Source: Burkholderia sp. WAC0059 (GTDB taxonomy: Bacteria; Pseudomonadota; Gammaproteobacteria; Burkholderiales; Burkholderiaceae). From it: a stretch of DNA of 64,000 nucleotides. Below are positions 1 to 7,191 of the stretch, piece after piece; within the stretch, counting starts at the first letter, position 1, and every line of letters starts with the position of its first letter. Position numbers and translations under genes: made by a program. Where the stretch lies: NCBI RefSeq assembly GCF_002870125.1, contig NZ_PNEO01000008.1, positions 62,001 to 126,000 of the forward strand, read 5' to 3'. Below the pieces are notes generated by a model. The model was not told the DNA's origin and searched no databases. It saw nothing but the letters and a program-made list of their open reading frames with translations.

Positions 1-213
1 TGCGTGTTTGCGGCCGATGTACCGTCCACTACGCACCTTGCCCAGGCGGCTGGATTGCGGGTGGCATTGCACATGACGTGCTCGGACCGGTGGTTAGGCG
101 AAGGAAGCGGGCCGGTCCAGCAGCCGTGGGATATCTTTCAGCGCAGTTACTCGCATCATCTCGACGGACGGGAGAGCGATACGCTGCGTCTGGGCCTCGG
201 AATTGGTTCACAG

Positions 214-648
214 CTATGCGTTTCCCCGACATTGACGGTCAGATTGCACCGGCTCGCGCGCGAAAGCGGCCGTCGTCTCCTTGTCCGGGTTGATGATGGC
301 CGCCCGTATTTCCGCAACTTCCAGGATGCGTACGCATGCAGCGGAATTCAGCTGCTCGACAATCTCGGTGTGCTCGACGTCTTTACTACCCTTGTGCTTG
401 ATCGACTCCCTGGCGGCACGGATGGCCGCATAGTCGGGCGTAGCGGTGCAAGTGTGATTGTCGACGGACATATTGACGGAACGGTCAGCCACATGGCGTG
501 CTGGCACAGCGGCGCTGACCAGGACGAAACTCTGTCGAACGTTGCGCAGGAGACGGTCGACGGACTGGCATGGAATCGGGCTCAGGCCATTGGCCTGGAT
601 GGCGTAGGAAGAATTGAGGCTAATGCTTGCGCTGACATCCGCTTTCAC
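214..648 (-). CDS. hypothetical protein, 144 aa, last gene of the minus-strand accessory set
   Basis: I do not recognise this protein. The minus-strand frame has ordinary codon use and reads like a soluble protein, with a mixed first half and a helical Glu/Ala/Ile-rich second half (TEIVEQLNSAACVRILEVAE). No signal peptide, membrane segment or catalytic motif is visible. It lies 252 bases downstream of the alpha/beta hydrolase on the same strand and could be the last gene of that set. The opposite strand carries an open frame over bases 4-819, so which strand is coded here is not certain. I prefer the minus strand because its residue pattern is more protein-like. Bases 1-213 and 649-900 hold nothing else I can support. 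Confidence 0.3.
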   Translation of the reverse strand: MKADVSASISLNSSYAIQANGLSPIPCQSVDRLLRNVRQSFVLVSAAVPARHVADRSVNMSVDNHTCTATPDYAAIRAARESIKHKGSKDVEHTEIVEQLNSAACVRILEVAEIRAAIINPDKETTAAFAREPVQSDRQCRGNA

Positions 649-900
649 GCCCGCGGATCTATTGCTGACCGTACACGAACGGCGGGTGGCGGGTTTTCAA
701 GGGTGCTCGGGGACCTACCCATACACGTACTGGTCAACGGGTGCTGGGCAGTAAAAGCACGGCGGTGTCGTAATATTGTCCCTCGTAATTTCGGCATACA
801 GGCGGTCGCTACTACCTGAAAACATCTTTCTGGTGGGCGCAGTCAGGTGTTGTCTTCGCGCTCTACGACGATCCTGCGCGGAACCTGATGCCCCGCGGAT

Positions 901-1632
901 CTATTCGACCAGGCATCGCCTGATCGCCGCCGAAAAGGTGGCGGGATCGTCGAGCATCATCAGATGGCCGCTGCCGGCGAGCATCTGATGTCCTGCACAT
1001 TTTTCCCATGCCCGGCGGGGTACGTTCCAGCTTTTGTGGGAGCGCTCGCCTGAAAGCAGGTACACCGGATGCCGGTTGAAGACCTGTTCGAGCAGCCCCG
1101 GGTAGTCGGCGCTGCCCGTTATCGTGACAACCGACTGCCCCATTGCGCGAAGCGTGGACGCTGGCTGGTGAGCCAGCCAGCGGGCGGCGATACCCTCCAG
1201 ATGCGGTGCGGGTTCGGTAACGGCGCCATTTATCCACGCTGACGGATCCGAGCGGAACCCGTTCAGCATGGCGGCGGCTTCGCCCGGACTCATCCGTCCT
1301 ACCGAGGCCGACCAGAACGCATCGTCCAATGTGAAGTTTCCTTCGACATTGACGACCCTGCGGACGTACTCGGGGTATGTGTGGGCGAACAGCATGGCGA
1401 TCGCACCACCAACGGAATGGCCGACCAGGTCGACGGGCTTGCTCCCGAAGTGAGAGTCAACAAACCGGCGGAGATGCTCGACCTGACCGGATAGCGTTAT
1501 GGTGTCAAACGGAGCGGCCTGGTGCTCGCCGTAACCGAGCAGGTCGGGCATGGCGTGTGGAAACGCGTAGTCGGCAATGTCGAGTGTGCCGATGAAGCCA
1601 TGAATGAAGACGACGGGAGTGGGATTGCGCAT
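901..1632 (-). CDS. alpha/beta-fold hydrolase
   Basis: This is a 243-residue single-domain alpha/beta hydrolase, probably a cytoplasmic esterase, lipase-like or C-C hydrolase of unknown substrate. The oxyanion-hole HG pair is at residues 11-12 (VVFIHGFIG). The nucleophile elbow GHSVGG puts Ser73 at the expected position, and the late GSGHLMMLDDP motif supplies the catalytic His. The acidic member is probably in the GSADYPG segment just before it. There is no signal peptide. It lies 75 bases downstream of the PhzF-fold gene on the same strand and probably shares its transcript, so its substrate may be an ester or thioester made by those neighbours. That link is inference. The family call is firm and the substrate is unknown. 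Confidence 0.85.
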   Translation of the reverse strand: MRNPTPVVFIHGFIGTLDIADYAFPHAMPDLLGYGEHQAAPFDTITLSGQVEHLRRFVDSHFGSKPVDLVGHSVGGAIAMLFAHTYPEYVRRVVNVEGNFTLDDAFWSASVGRMSPGEAAAMLNGFRSDPSAWINGAVTEPAPHLEGIAARWLAHQPASTLRAMGQSVVTITGSADYPGLLEQVFNRHPVYLLSGERSHKSWNVPRRAWEKCAGHQMLAGSGHLMMLDDPATFSAAIRRCLVE

Positions 1633-1707
1633 GCTGGTCAGGCCGGCACCGGTTCGGTGGTGAGGCCGGTGATGTGGACGGGGTTCGGTGCTCGGTTCGA
1701 ACTCATT

Positions 1708-2577
1708 TCACGCCAGGGTTCGGACCGTGCCGGAAATCCGGATGCTTGCCCCGGCGTCGGGAGAGATTTCAGCATGCAGGCGGCTGGGCATACCCATCTC
1801 TACGCCCTGGATGATGTCGATGGCACCTTGATGCGGCCATCGGATATCCCTGAGGTAGCCAGCCAGGGCCGCGGCTGCGGCACCGGTCGCGGGATCCTCG
1901 TATACGCCTCCTGCGGCGAAGGGATTGCGGGCATGAAACAGGCGTGAGTCGGCGGCGTGTACGAGTGCAATGGTGGCGAAGCCGTGTGCGAGCATCAATG
2001 TCCGGCCGTGTGCCAGGTCGTAGTGCATGCTGGACAGACGGCTACGCTTCGCGAGCGCCAGAATGAGGTGCCTGGCTCCGCCCTCGGCGACGGCGGGCGG
2101 CAGTCGCGGATCGAGATCGTCCAGGGTGTAGCCGAAAAGCGCCAGGCTCTGCTGCACGAGGTCGGCCGGAGCGGGCTCGCTGCGCGTCGGCGGCGACTGA
2201 AGGGTGGCGGTCAGTCTTGAGCCTGACCGATATCCCTCGACCGTGATCCGGGCCTCGTTGAGATGCAGTTGGAACAGCCCGTCGCCCTGACGTAGCGCGA
2301 GGGCCGCGCCCAGGGCAATGGTTGCGTGCCCGCAGAAGGGCACCTCGATTTCCGGTGCGAAGTAGCGTACCCGCCAGCCTTCATCGACAGGCGAGGCAAA
2401 CGCGGTCTCGGAATAGTCGACCTCTGCGGCAATCGACTGCATCGCCGTGGCATCTGGCAATACCGCGCAGATGACGACGCCCGCGGGATTGCCCCCGGTA
2501 TCGCCTTCGGAAAATGCGGCCAGCCGCTCGACGACCCATGTGGGTGCCGGTACAGCGGCGTCTTCCTTGTCGGGCAT
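1708..2577 (-). CDS. PhzF family isomerase/epimerase-like protein
   Basis: This 289-residue protein has the two-lobed PhzF/diaminopimelate-epimerase-like fold, whose members move protons or isomerise small amino- or imino-acid-like compounds. Diagnostic motifs are GNPAGV at 29-34, DYSETAF at 54-60 with the conserved catalytic Glu57, PFCGHATIA at 80-88, RNPFAAGG at 217-224 and EDPATGAAA at 227-235. Length is normal for the family. It sits between proline dehydrogenase (131 bases upstream) and an alpha/beta hydrolase (75 bases downstream), all on the minus strand. No phenazine genes are near, so a phenazine role is not supported. The context suggests metabolism of an imino acid, which is inference. 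Confidence 0.88.
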   Translation of the reverse strand: MPDKEDAAVPAPTWVVERLAAFSEGDTGGNPAGVVICAVLPDATAMQSIAAEVDYSETAFASPVDEGWRVRYFAPEIEVPFCGHATIALGAALALRQGDGLFQLHLNEARITVEGYRSGSRLTATLQSPPTRSEPAPADLVQQSLALFGYTLDDLDPRLPPAVAEGGARHLILALAKRSRLSSMHYDLAHGRTLMLAHGFATIALVHAADSRLFHARNPFAAGGVYEDPATGAAAAALAGYLRDIRWPHQGAIDIIQGVEMGMPSRLHAEISPDAGASIRISGTVRTLA

Positions 2578-2708
2578 ATGCAGGTTTCCATGGATAGGGG
2601 ATCAGGCGATCATACTGTGCGATCCGCACGTTTTCTACCTTCAGGCACGCCGGTGTGCCTGTCTGGCCCGGACAGCCGACCCGCAGGCAGCGGACCGGCA
2701 TGGCCAGA

Positions 2709-3629
2709 CTATGCCCGGCTCAGGGTGGCCTTGATCACATGGCCCGCGATGCGCGGATTTTCCTTGATGCGGCGAATACTGTAACCGTACCAGTCCTCGC
2801 CATAGGGCACATAGATGCAGACCCTGAATCCCATGCTGAGTAACTTGTTCCGCAAGGGCTCGCACACGCCGAGGAGCATCTGGAATTCGAAGCGGGTGCG
2901 GTCTACCTCATCGTGATGTACCAGGGCGACAATCGCATCGATTAATGCAGCATCATGCGTCGCGATACTGACGAAGGCATTTGCCCTGAAACAGCGCGAT
3001 ACGTAACGAATGAATGGCGCGTTGATTCTGCTGCGATCTTCACACGCCCCCTCTATGAGATGCGACGGATGTTCCGCGTAAATGCCCTTGCAGATGCGTA
3101 GCGTGTGCTTTGCGTTCAACAGGGAGACGATGTCCCGGTCGCTGCGTTTCAGATAGGCCTGCAAGGCAAGGCCGACGTTTGCACGGGTAGCGGCTACCCT
3201 GACGAAAAGGTCGATTTCCTTCTGTGTGCAGTCTGCATCTTCCATGTCGATGCAGACGAAGATGCCCTGGGCCGCAGCGGTGTCCACGATCTGTTCGACG
3301 AGGCGCTCGCATGTGTCCGGGGCGATCAGCAATCCGAGTGCGGACGGCTTGATCGAGATCCCGGCCTCGAGGCCTTGTGTCTGGATCACATCGATCACAC
3401 GCAGATATTCTGCCGCCGTCGCTTCGGCTTCACTGGACGACGAAACGGTTTCTCCCAGCACATCAAGCGTGGCGGTGAAACCCTGGGCATTGAGGTTACG
3501 GACGCGCTCGACGGCATCGGCCAGCGAGTCGCCGGCAATGTAGCGGCGTGAGATTTTGCGGATCAGCGCGCGGGGGATAAACGGGATGGCGTGCGCCGCC
3601 ATCGTATTGAAGATACGCATATTGTCCAT
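2709..3629 (-). CDS. monofunctional proline dehydrogenase (FAD-dependent)
   Basis: This 306-residue protein matches the catalytic TIM barrel of proline dehydrogenase, which oxidises L-proline to pyrroline-5-carboxylate with FAD and passes electrons to the respiratory chain. The hallmark C-terminal motif YVPYGEDWYGYSIRR lies at 273-287, its two Arg residues being the usual substrate-carboxylate ligands. LDVLGE (55-60), SIKPSALG (92-99) and EFQMLLG (248-254) are also typical. No DNA-binding or pyrroline-5-carboxylate dehydrogenase domain is attached, unlike the large PutA proteins common in betaproteobacteria. It is the first gene of a minus-strand set with PhzF-like and hydrolase genes. A specialised or catabolic role on an imino acid other than proline cannot be excluded. 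Confidence 0.88.
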   Translation of the reverse strand: MDNMRIFNTMAAHAIPFIPRALIRKISRRYIAGDSLADAVERVRNLNAQGFTATLDVLGETVSSSSEAEATAAEYLRVIDVIQTQGLEAGISIKPSALGLLIAPDTCERLVEQIVDTAAAQGIFVCIDMEDADCTQKEIDLFVRVAATRANVGLALQAYLKRSDRDIVSLLNAKHTLRICKGIYAEHPSHLIEGACEDRSRINAPFIRYVSRCFRANAFVSIATHDAALIDAIVALVHHDEVDRTRFEFQMLLGVCEPLRNKLLSMGFRVCIYVPYGEDWYGYSIRRIKENPRIAGHVIKATLSRA

Positions 3630-4121
3630 CCATGACGAAGTACCGTTCGCCCGGTGCCTGTCGTCAGGCGCAGGGGCGAAACAAAACTGCCCGCCTTGAA
3701 TATTTCACGGGGGGGCATGTCGGTTCGCACGGATCGCCGGCTGTGCGGCGGCCCGTGCAGAACGCGTTCAGTACATCGTCAGGGGAGGCCAGGCTGCTGC
3801 GTACATGCTGCGAAACCGGGAGATTTGCCATGCTGCCTGATGGCGGCAGAGCATTCATGGATGTTACGGGAGCCTATAGATGATACACGCGGTTGGCGCG
3901 AACATTTACGCAGGGAATGCTTTTGTGTCTGGACAGATGAGTGACGGGGATATCTCGATTCAGGATCCGGTGAGATCGGCAAATATCCGGAAGAGTGCAG
4001 ATATCGATGCTGAGTGGCAGGCGCATGAACGGAACGCAGGCCAGACAAACCGGCCGCGACAGATGGAAATTCGGGGCAATCATGGCATAGTGTCGTTGCA
4101 AGTTAACTCATAGAGGTCATC
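3630..4121. other. 492-base intergenic region between divergent genes
   Basis: This stretch separates the proline dehydrogenase start (minus strand) from the H-NS-like gene (plus strand) and should hold both promoters. Short open frames cross it on both strands but none has convincing codon use or a ribosome-binding site. A GAGGT sequence at about 4112-4116 is a fair ribosome-binding site for the H-NS gene. I see no convincing sigma-70 pair, repeat or RNA gene. Confidence 0.5.
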
Positions 4122-4781
4122 ATGCCGACACTCGAAGCCATCCACATGAAAATCAAGAAACTGCAGGCTCAGGCAGAGGCAATTGCCATTCGGGAAGCCA
4201 CTCATGCACTTGACCGTATTCGCGATATCGTCGAAAAACATGGTCTGAGTATTGCGGATATCGAAGCGCACCTCAATGGCCGAAAGGGCCGGGTGAAGTC
4301 GGTAAAGGGCACGGGGAACAAGAGCGTGAAAGTCAATGGCTCCAAGGGCAAGTTGCCACCGAAGTATCGTGATCCGAAAACGGGTGCGACATGGAGTGGC
4401 CGTGCCCGTCCGCCGGCATGGATCGCCAACGTCAGGGATCGCAGCAAATTCCTGATTGCCGATGTGGCAGAGGATGCTGTTGTGGCAGCCCAATCGAAAT
4501 CGGCAGGCAGGAAGCCGGTAGCCAAAACGGTGAAGGCCCGCAAGACGGTCGCTGCGAAGAAGGTCGCTGCGAAGAAGGCTACCGTAAAGAAGACCGCCGC
4601 CAGGAAAACGTCTGGCGCAAAGACTGCAGTGAAGGGCGCTTCAGCCAGGAAAGTGGCGGCCAAAACGGCGGCGTCGGGCAAGACGATCACTGCACCGGGC
4701 AAGCGGACGGTTGCCGTTAAAAAGGCATCGGTAAAGGCCGCCGAGGTGCCGAAAGCGGAAATTGCAGAGGCAACGGCGTGA
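4122..4781 (+). CDS. H-NS family nucleoid protein with histone-H1-like Lys/Ala tail
   Basis: This 219-residue DNA-binding protein has three visible parts. Residues 1-50 form a helical, probably dimerising segment. Residues 81-101 carry the H-NS C-terminal DNA-binding consensus (KYRDPKTGATWSGRARPPAW) with the minor-groove loop around Ser92-Gly93-Arg94. Residues about 120-219 are a low-complexity Lys/Ala/Thr tail of the AKK and KTAA type like eukaryotic histone H1. H-NS proteins bind AT-rich DNA and silence acquired genes. A GAGGT ribosome-binding site precedes the ATG. It lies in the lower-GC island, where it may silence its neighbours. Tailed H-NS proteins occur in Burkholderiaceae. The family call is firm and the target genes are unknown. 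Confidence 0.9.
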   Translation: MPTLEAIHMKIKKLQAQAEAIAIREATHALDRIRDIVEKHGLSIADIEAHLNGRKGRVKSVKGTGNKSVKVNGSKGKLPPKYRDPKTGATWSGRARPPAWIANVRDRSKFLIADVAEDAVVAAQSKSAGRKPVAKTVKARKTVAAKKVAAKKATVKKTAARKTSGAKTAVKGASARKVAAKTAASGKTITAPGKRTVAVKKASVKAAEVPKAEIAEATA

Positions 4782-4857
4782 AGGGCAAGGTAAGCGTATT
4801 GAATAGCGGTGCCGGTTGACTGGTACATGCAACGGAAATCAGACGGGATTTTGAACC

Positions 4858-5313
4858 ATGACACTGGAATCCCGTGTGAGACCTGTCGTGAATGATCTGG
4901 ATCGGGTCGCCGAGTTTTGCGCGAGCGTGCGCGGGATATTCATACGGGTTCTGGCAGTCAGCAAGATAGGTGACGTCTCGGGAACCTGTCTGTGGGCATC
5001 GATTCTGCTGCAGCAGTCGCTGGAGAAATTCGGGGAGTGCGAGGCGGTTGTTCGCGGGGGAGAGGGGTATCTTGATGGAGGTGCCATTGACCCTTCGGGT
5101 GTCTGGCATGGGCATTACTGGGTTGAGGGCGTGTCCAGCGGCGGTGCGGCGTTCGTCGTGGACATTGCCGCAGATCAGTTTGGCTGGCCGCCTGTCGTCG
5201 TCATGTCCATTGAGCGGGCTCGCGAGCGCTATCGCCCCGGTGAAGATCGTCGGACCCAGGAGACGGTTGACGATGAACTCGGGATGATGAAAGAACGTTT
5301 TGCCGTGAGTTGA
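4858..5313 (+). CDS. putative papain/transglutaminase-like Cys-His-Asp protein
   Basis: This is a 151-residue protein of no family I can name. Three residues are placed as in papain-fold transglutaminase-like enzymes: Cys44 at the start of a helix (SGTCLWASILLQQSL), His86 in a strand (HGHYWVEG) and Asp102 in the next strand (FVVDIAADQFG). The short loop between His and Asp and the hydrophobic strand before Asp are typical of that fold. There is no signal peptide or membrane segment, so a cytoplasmic enzyme acting on a protein or peptide is possible. It starts 76 bases after the H-NS-like gene on the same strand. The catalytic assignment is inference from motif spacing, and the open frame itself looks real. 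Confidence 0.55.
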   Translation: MTLESRVRPVVNDLDRVAEFCASVRGIFIRVLAVSKIGDVSGTCLWASILLQQSLEKFGECEAVVRGGEGYLDGGAIDPSGVWHGHYWVEGVSSGGAAFVVDIAADQFGWPPVVVMSIERARERYRPGEDRRTQETVDDELGMMKERFAVS

Positions 5314-5620
5314 GCGAGGTGGAAATCGTATGGCTCATGGAGAGAAAGCGACAGTGAATCCCTCCAAACAGGTCGAGGCGCCTGCACCGCACTGACTTTC
5401 CTGCCCGCGGTGTCTCGACCGGGACCCCCGGGATATTCCGGACTGCAGCCTCGATTGGGCGGCGCCTGTTCCCATGTACGTCTGATACCCGGCAATGAGC
5501 GGGGCGTGATGCGTGGCGGGCGGTGATCGTGACGAGGAAGAAAGGACTTGAATGAGCAGGCGACTCGATTTATAAGTTAAGGAATACATATCATATTGCC
5601 GGGGGAATGGAGGAAAGAAA
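5314..5620. other. 307-base intergenic region, AT-rich near its right end
   Basis: No gene is supported here. The last 60 bases are AT-rich (TTATAAG, CATATCAT) and probably contain the promoter of the gene starting at 5621, whose ribosome-binding site GGAGGAAAG ends a few bases before the ATG. No repeats or strong hairpins stand out in the rest. Confidence 0.4.
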
Positions 5621-6097
5621 ATGGATACCGGCGATCAGCGTTATTACATTCACCTGCGGCGGGCTTGGTATGGCGATGCGACCTTGCGCGAGGTGCCTTA
5701 TCTGGATGAAGTCAATTTCGGTCTGCGACGTCGTGCCGAAGCGGGAACCCTGGGCGAAATGGCAGTCCGCTGGTTCCAGCTTGACCGGGTCATCGCACCC
5801 AGGCTGGAGGTGTTCGATGATGCCTGGCAAGTACTCTCGACATTCAGCGATGTGCTCGCCCAGCCGGGCCAGGTGCGTATCGGTGCGCACCGAAGTCTTA
5901 CGCCCGAAGGTTTTTGCGCGGTATTGCAGAACTGTGGCTTTGCGGATCTGACGCCGCTCGAGCCCGGGCATGCACAGCGGCGAAAGCGTGAGCGTGCGCA
6001 TCCCGACGGCATGCCATGGCGCCAGGCCGGCCTGGGCGTTACGGAGGAGCATGATCCATCCCGGGGCGGATATCAGCGTTGCGGCCGTGAGCTGTAG
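5621..6097 (+). CDS. hypothetical protein, 158 aa
   Basis: I do not recognise the family. A strong ribosome-binding site (GGAGGAAAG) precedes the ATG. The first 110 residues look like a compact alpha/beta domain with aromatic and acidic residues (RYYIHLRRAWYG, YLDEVNFGLRRR, WFQLDRVIAPRLEVFDDAW). The last 40 residues are basic and less ordered. No catalytic motif, signal peptide or membrane segment is visible. Its 3' end overlaps the convergent Cox-like gene by 25 bases. It lies on the edge of a phage-type regulatory module and is probably mobile-element cargo, which is inference. Confidence 0.5.
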   Translation: MDTGDQRYYIHLRRAWYGDATLREVPYLDEVNFGLRRRAEAGTLGEMAVRWFQLDRVIAPRLEVFDDAWQVLSTFSDVLAQPGQVRIGAHRSLTPEGFCAVLQNCGFADLTPLEPGHAQRRKRERAHPDGMPWRQAGLGVTEEHDPSRGGYQRCGREL

Positions 6098-6309
6098 TCG
6101 AATTCCTTCTCCAGGCAGCGCTTGCGCAGCAGTTCGAGATTGACGAGGCTGTACTTGCCGATCGACACGGTCGGAATGTAACCCCGGTTGACAAAGCCGA
6201 TGACGACCCCGATCGGCAGGCCAACCAGCTCGGCGAATCGTTCGCGGGTGACGAGCGGCGAGGCGTAGGCCGGCGACGGCACGGCAGTGAGACTGGAAGA
6301 CTGGTCCAT
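6073..6309 (-). CDS. Cox/excisionase-like small DNA-binding protein
   Basis: This 78-residue protein resembles phage Cox/excisionase and AlpA-type regulators. A helix-turn-helix-like segment (TRERFAELVGLPIGVVIGFV) is followed by a wing-like strand (NRGYIPTVSIGKYSLVN) and a basic helix (LELLRKRCLEKE). Such proteins steer integrase toward excision and repress the lysogeny promoter. It is divergent from an HTH regulator followed by an integrase, the arrangement of P2-like phages. A perfect inverted repeat (TACTCT-CC-AGAGTA) starts 3 bases upstream of its ATG and may be an operator. The family call rests on fold pattern and context, so Cox identity is likely but not proven. Confidence 0.6.
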   Translation of the reverse strand: MDQSSSLTAVPSPAYASPLVTRERFAELVGLPIGVVIGFVNRGYIPTVSIGKYSLVNLELLRKRCLEKEFDYSSRPQR

Positions 6310-6311
6310 AA

Positions 6312-6325
6312 TACTCTCCAGAGTA
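6312..6325. promoter_or_regulatory. perfect inverted repeat at the Cox-like start
   Basis: TACTCT-CC-AGAGTA is a perfect 6-bp dyad lying 3 bases upstream of the Cox-like ATG, over its ribosome-binding region. Its place in a phage control region suggests an operator. A binding protein is not identified. Confidence 0.5.
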
Positions 6326-6344
6326 CATCAGTCCCCCATAGGTT

Positions 6345-6367
6345 ATTTGTCCTTTAAAAGTACAAAT
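6345..6367. promoter_or_regulatory. 23-bp near-perfect palindromic operator between divergent phage-type genes
   Basis: The 23 bases from ATTTGT to ACAAAT around a TTTAAAA centre form a dyad with only one mismatched pair besides the central base. It lies midway between the divergent Cox-like and HTH regulator genes. Its right arm overlaps the expected -35 position of the rightward extended -10 promoter at 6381-6389, the geometry of a repressor operator. Confidence 0.6.
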
Positions 6368-6380
6368 GTCTTGTTTGGGA

Positions 6381-6389
6381 TGTTATACT
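6381..6389 (+). promoter_or_regulatory. extended -10 promoter for the HTH regulator
   Basis: TGTTATACT is a TGn extended -10 element with hexamer TATACT at 6384-6389. No good -35 is present 17 bases upstream, as is common for extended -10 promoters, and that position falls within the palindrome at 6345-6367. The start codon at 6417 is about 20 bases downstream of the predicted start site. Confidence 0.5.
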
Positions 6390-6416
6390 GGAGATATCGC
6401 AATCGTGTCAACAACC

Positions 6417-7145
6417 ATGGAAGACCGCGTGATTCTGCTGCTGCGCGAGCAGGCGGGGGATCGCGCTCCCGGCGGGCAGCCGGAATCGGATGGCACGCCA
6501 GTACTGGGCGGGCATGGGTTCTGGGAGCGGCTTGCCGAGCGCACGGGGGTGCTGTCGCGTCGCTGGCGCAAGGTATACGCGCGTGAGCAGAAGGTGACGT
6601 CGGACATGCTCCAGGCGCTGGCGAGACTGTTCCCGTCTTACGCGTTCTGGCTGGCGACGGGCATCACCGATGCCGTCAATGGCCATGTGGCGCCGATGAC
6701 CGCGCAGACGTTTCCCGAGCGGCTGTACCAGGGGTCGGCGGCTTCTGAAGAATATTTCCGGGTTTCGTTGGCCCTGGAGACGCAGCTTGCAGCGGAGGGT
6801 CATGTCAACGGTGAGGATGATCGGGAGAGGCTGTACGCGGTTGAGCGTACCCGGCCGCTGGCACATTGGCATGAGAGTCCGCTGGCGGACGCTGCTTACC
6901 GGATGGCGGGCACGTCGGACTACGAACAGCTCCAGGCATTGTGGCATCAGCGTGAGGCGGAGCGTATCGTGCGATGCCGTCACATTCGGGGAAAGGACCG
7001 GCCGTCTGTAGGCCGGCGGGAGAGCAAGGGCGAAACAGGTGGATCGCCGGTGCTCGGCAAGGATGCTCGATCGGCTCACCAGGATCCGTGGGATCTCTTT
7101 TACGTGCAGGCGATACGGAAAGCAGGGGGCGGGACCGGCCAGTGA
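6417..7145 (+). CDS. phage-type helix-turn-helix regulator, putative repressor
   Basis: This 242-residue protein carries an N-terminal HTH segment of the kind seen in phage-encoded regulators (FWERLAERTGVLSRRWRKVY, then a helix ending in LFPSYAFWLATG). The rest is hydrophilic with no peptidase or dimerisation motif I can name. I chose the ATG at 6417 rather than an upstream ATG at 6366 because the upstream residues would be read from the promoter and operator region. It is divergent from the Cox-like gene and 46 bases upstream of the integrase, matching repressor-integrase order in P2-like phages. It is probably autoregulated through the dyad at 6345-6367. Repressor function is inference. Confidence 0.65.
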   Translation: MEDRVILLLREQAGDRAPGGQPESDGTPVLGGHGFWERLAERTGVLSRRWRKVYAREQKVTSDMLQALARLFPSYAFWLATGITDAVNGHVAPMTAQTFPERLYQGSAASEEYFRVSLALETQLAAEGHVNGEDDRERLYAVERTRPLAHWHESPLADAAYRMAGTSDYEQLQALWHQREAERIVRCRHIRGKDRPSVGRRESKGETGGSPVLGKDARSAHQDPWDLFYVQAIRKAGGGTGQ

Positions 7146-7191
7146 ATGATGACACGCTGCGCTGATCCGGTCATGTTGAAGAGGACATGAG

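Noticed and set aside
4..819. 271-residue open frame on the plus strand at the left edge
   Set aside because: Its residue pattern looks like an antisense shadow of the minus-strand frame at 214-648, with no family motif and no ribosome-binding site. Neither strand is certain.
1708..2577. phenazine biosynthesis cluster based on the PhzF-like gene
   Set aside because: No other phz genes are near and PhzF-fold proteins have many roles.
3880..4113. 77-residue open frame between the proline dehydrogenase and H-NS genes
   Set aside because: No ribosome-binding site and no recognisable pattern; the region is better explained as promoter DNA.
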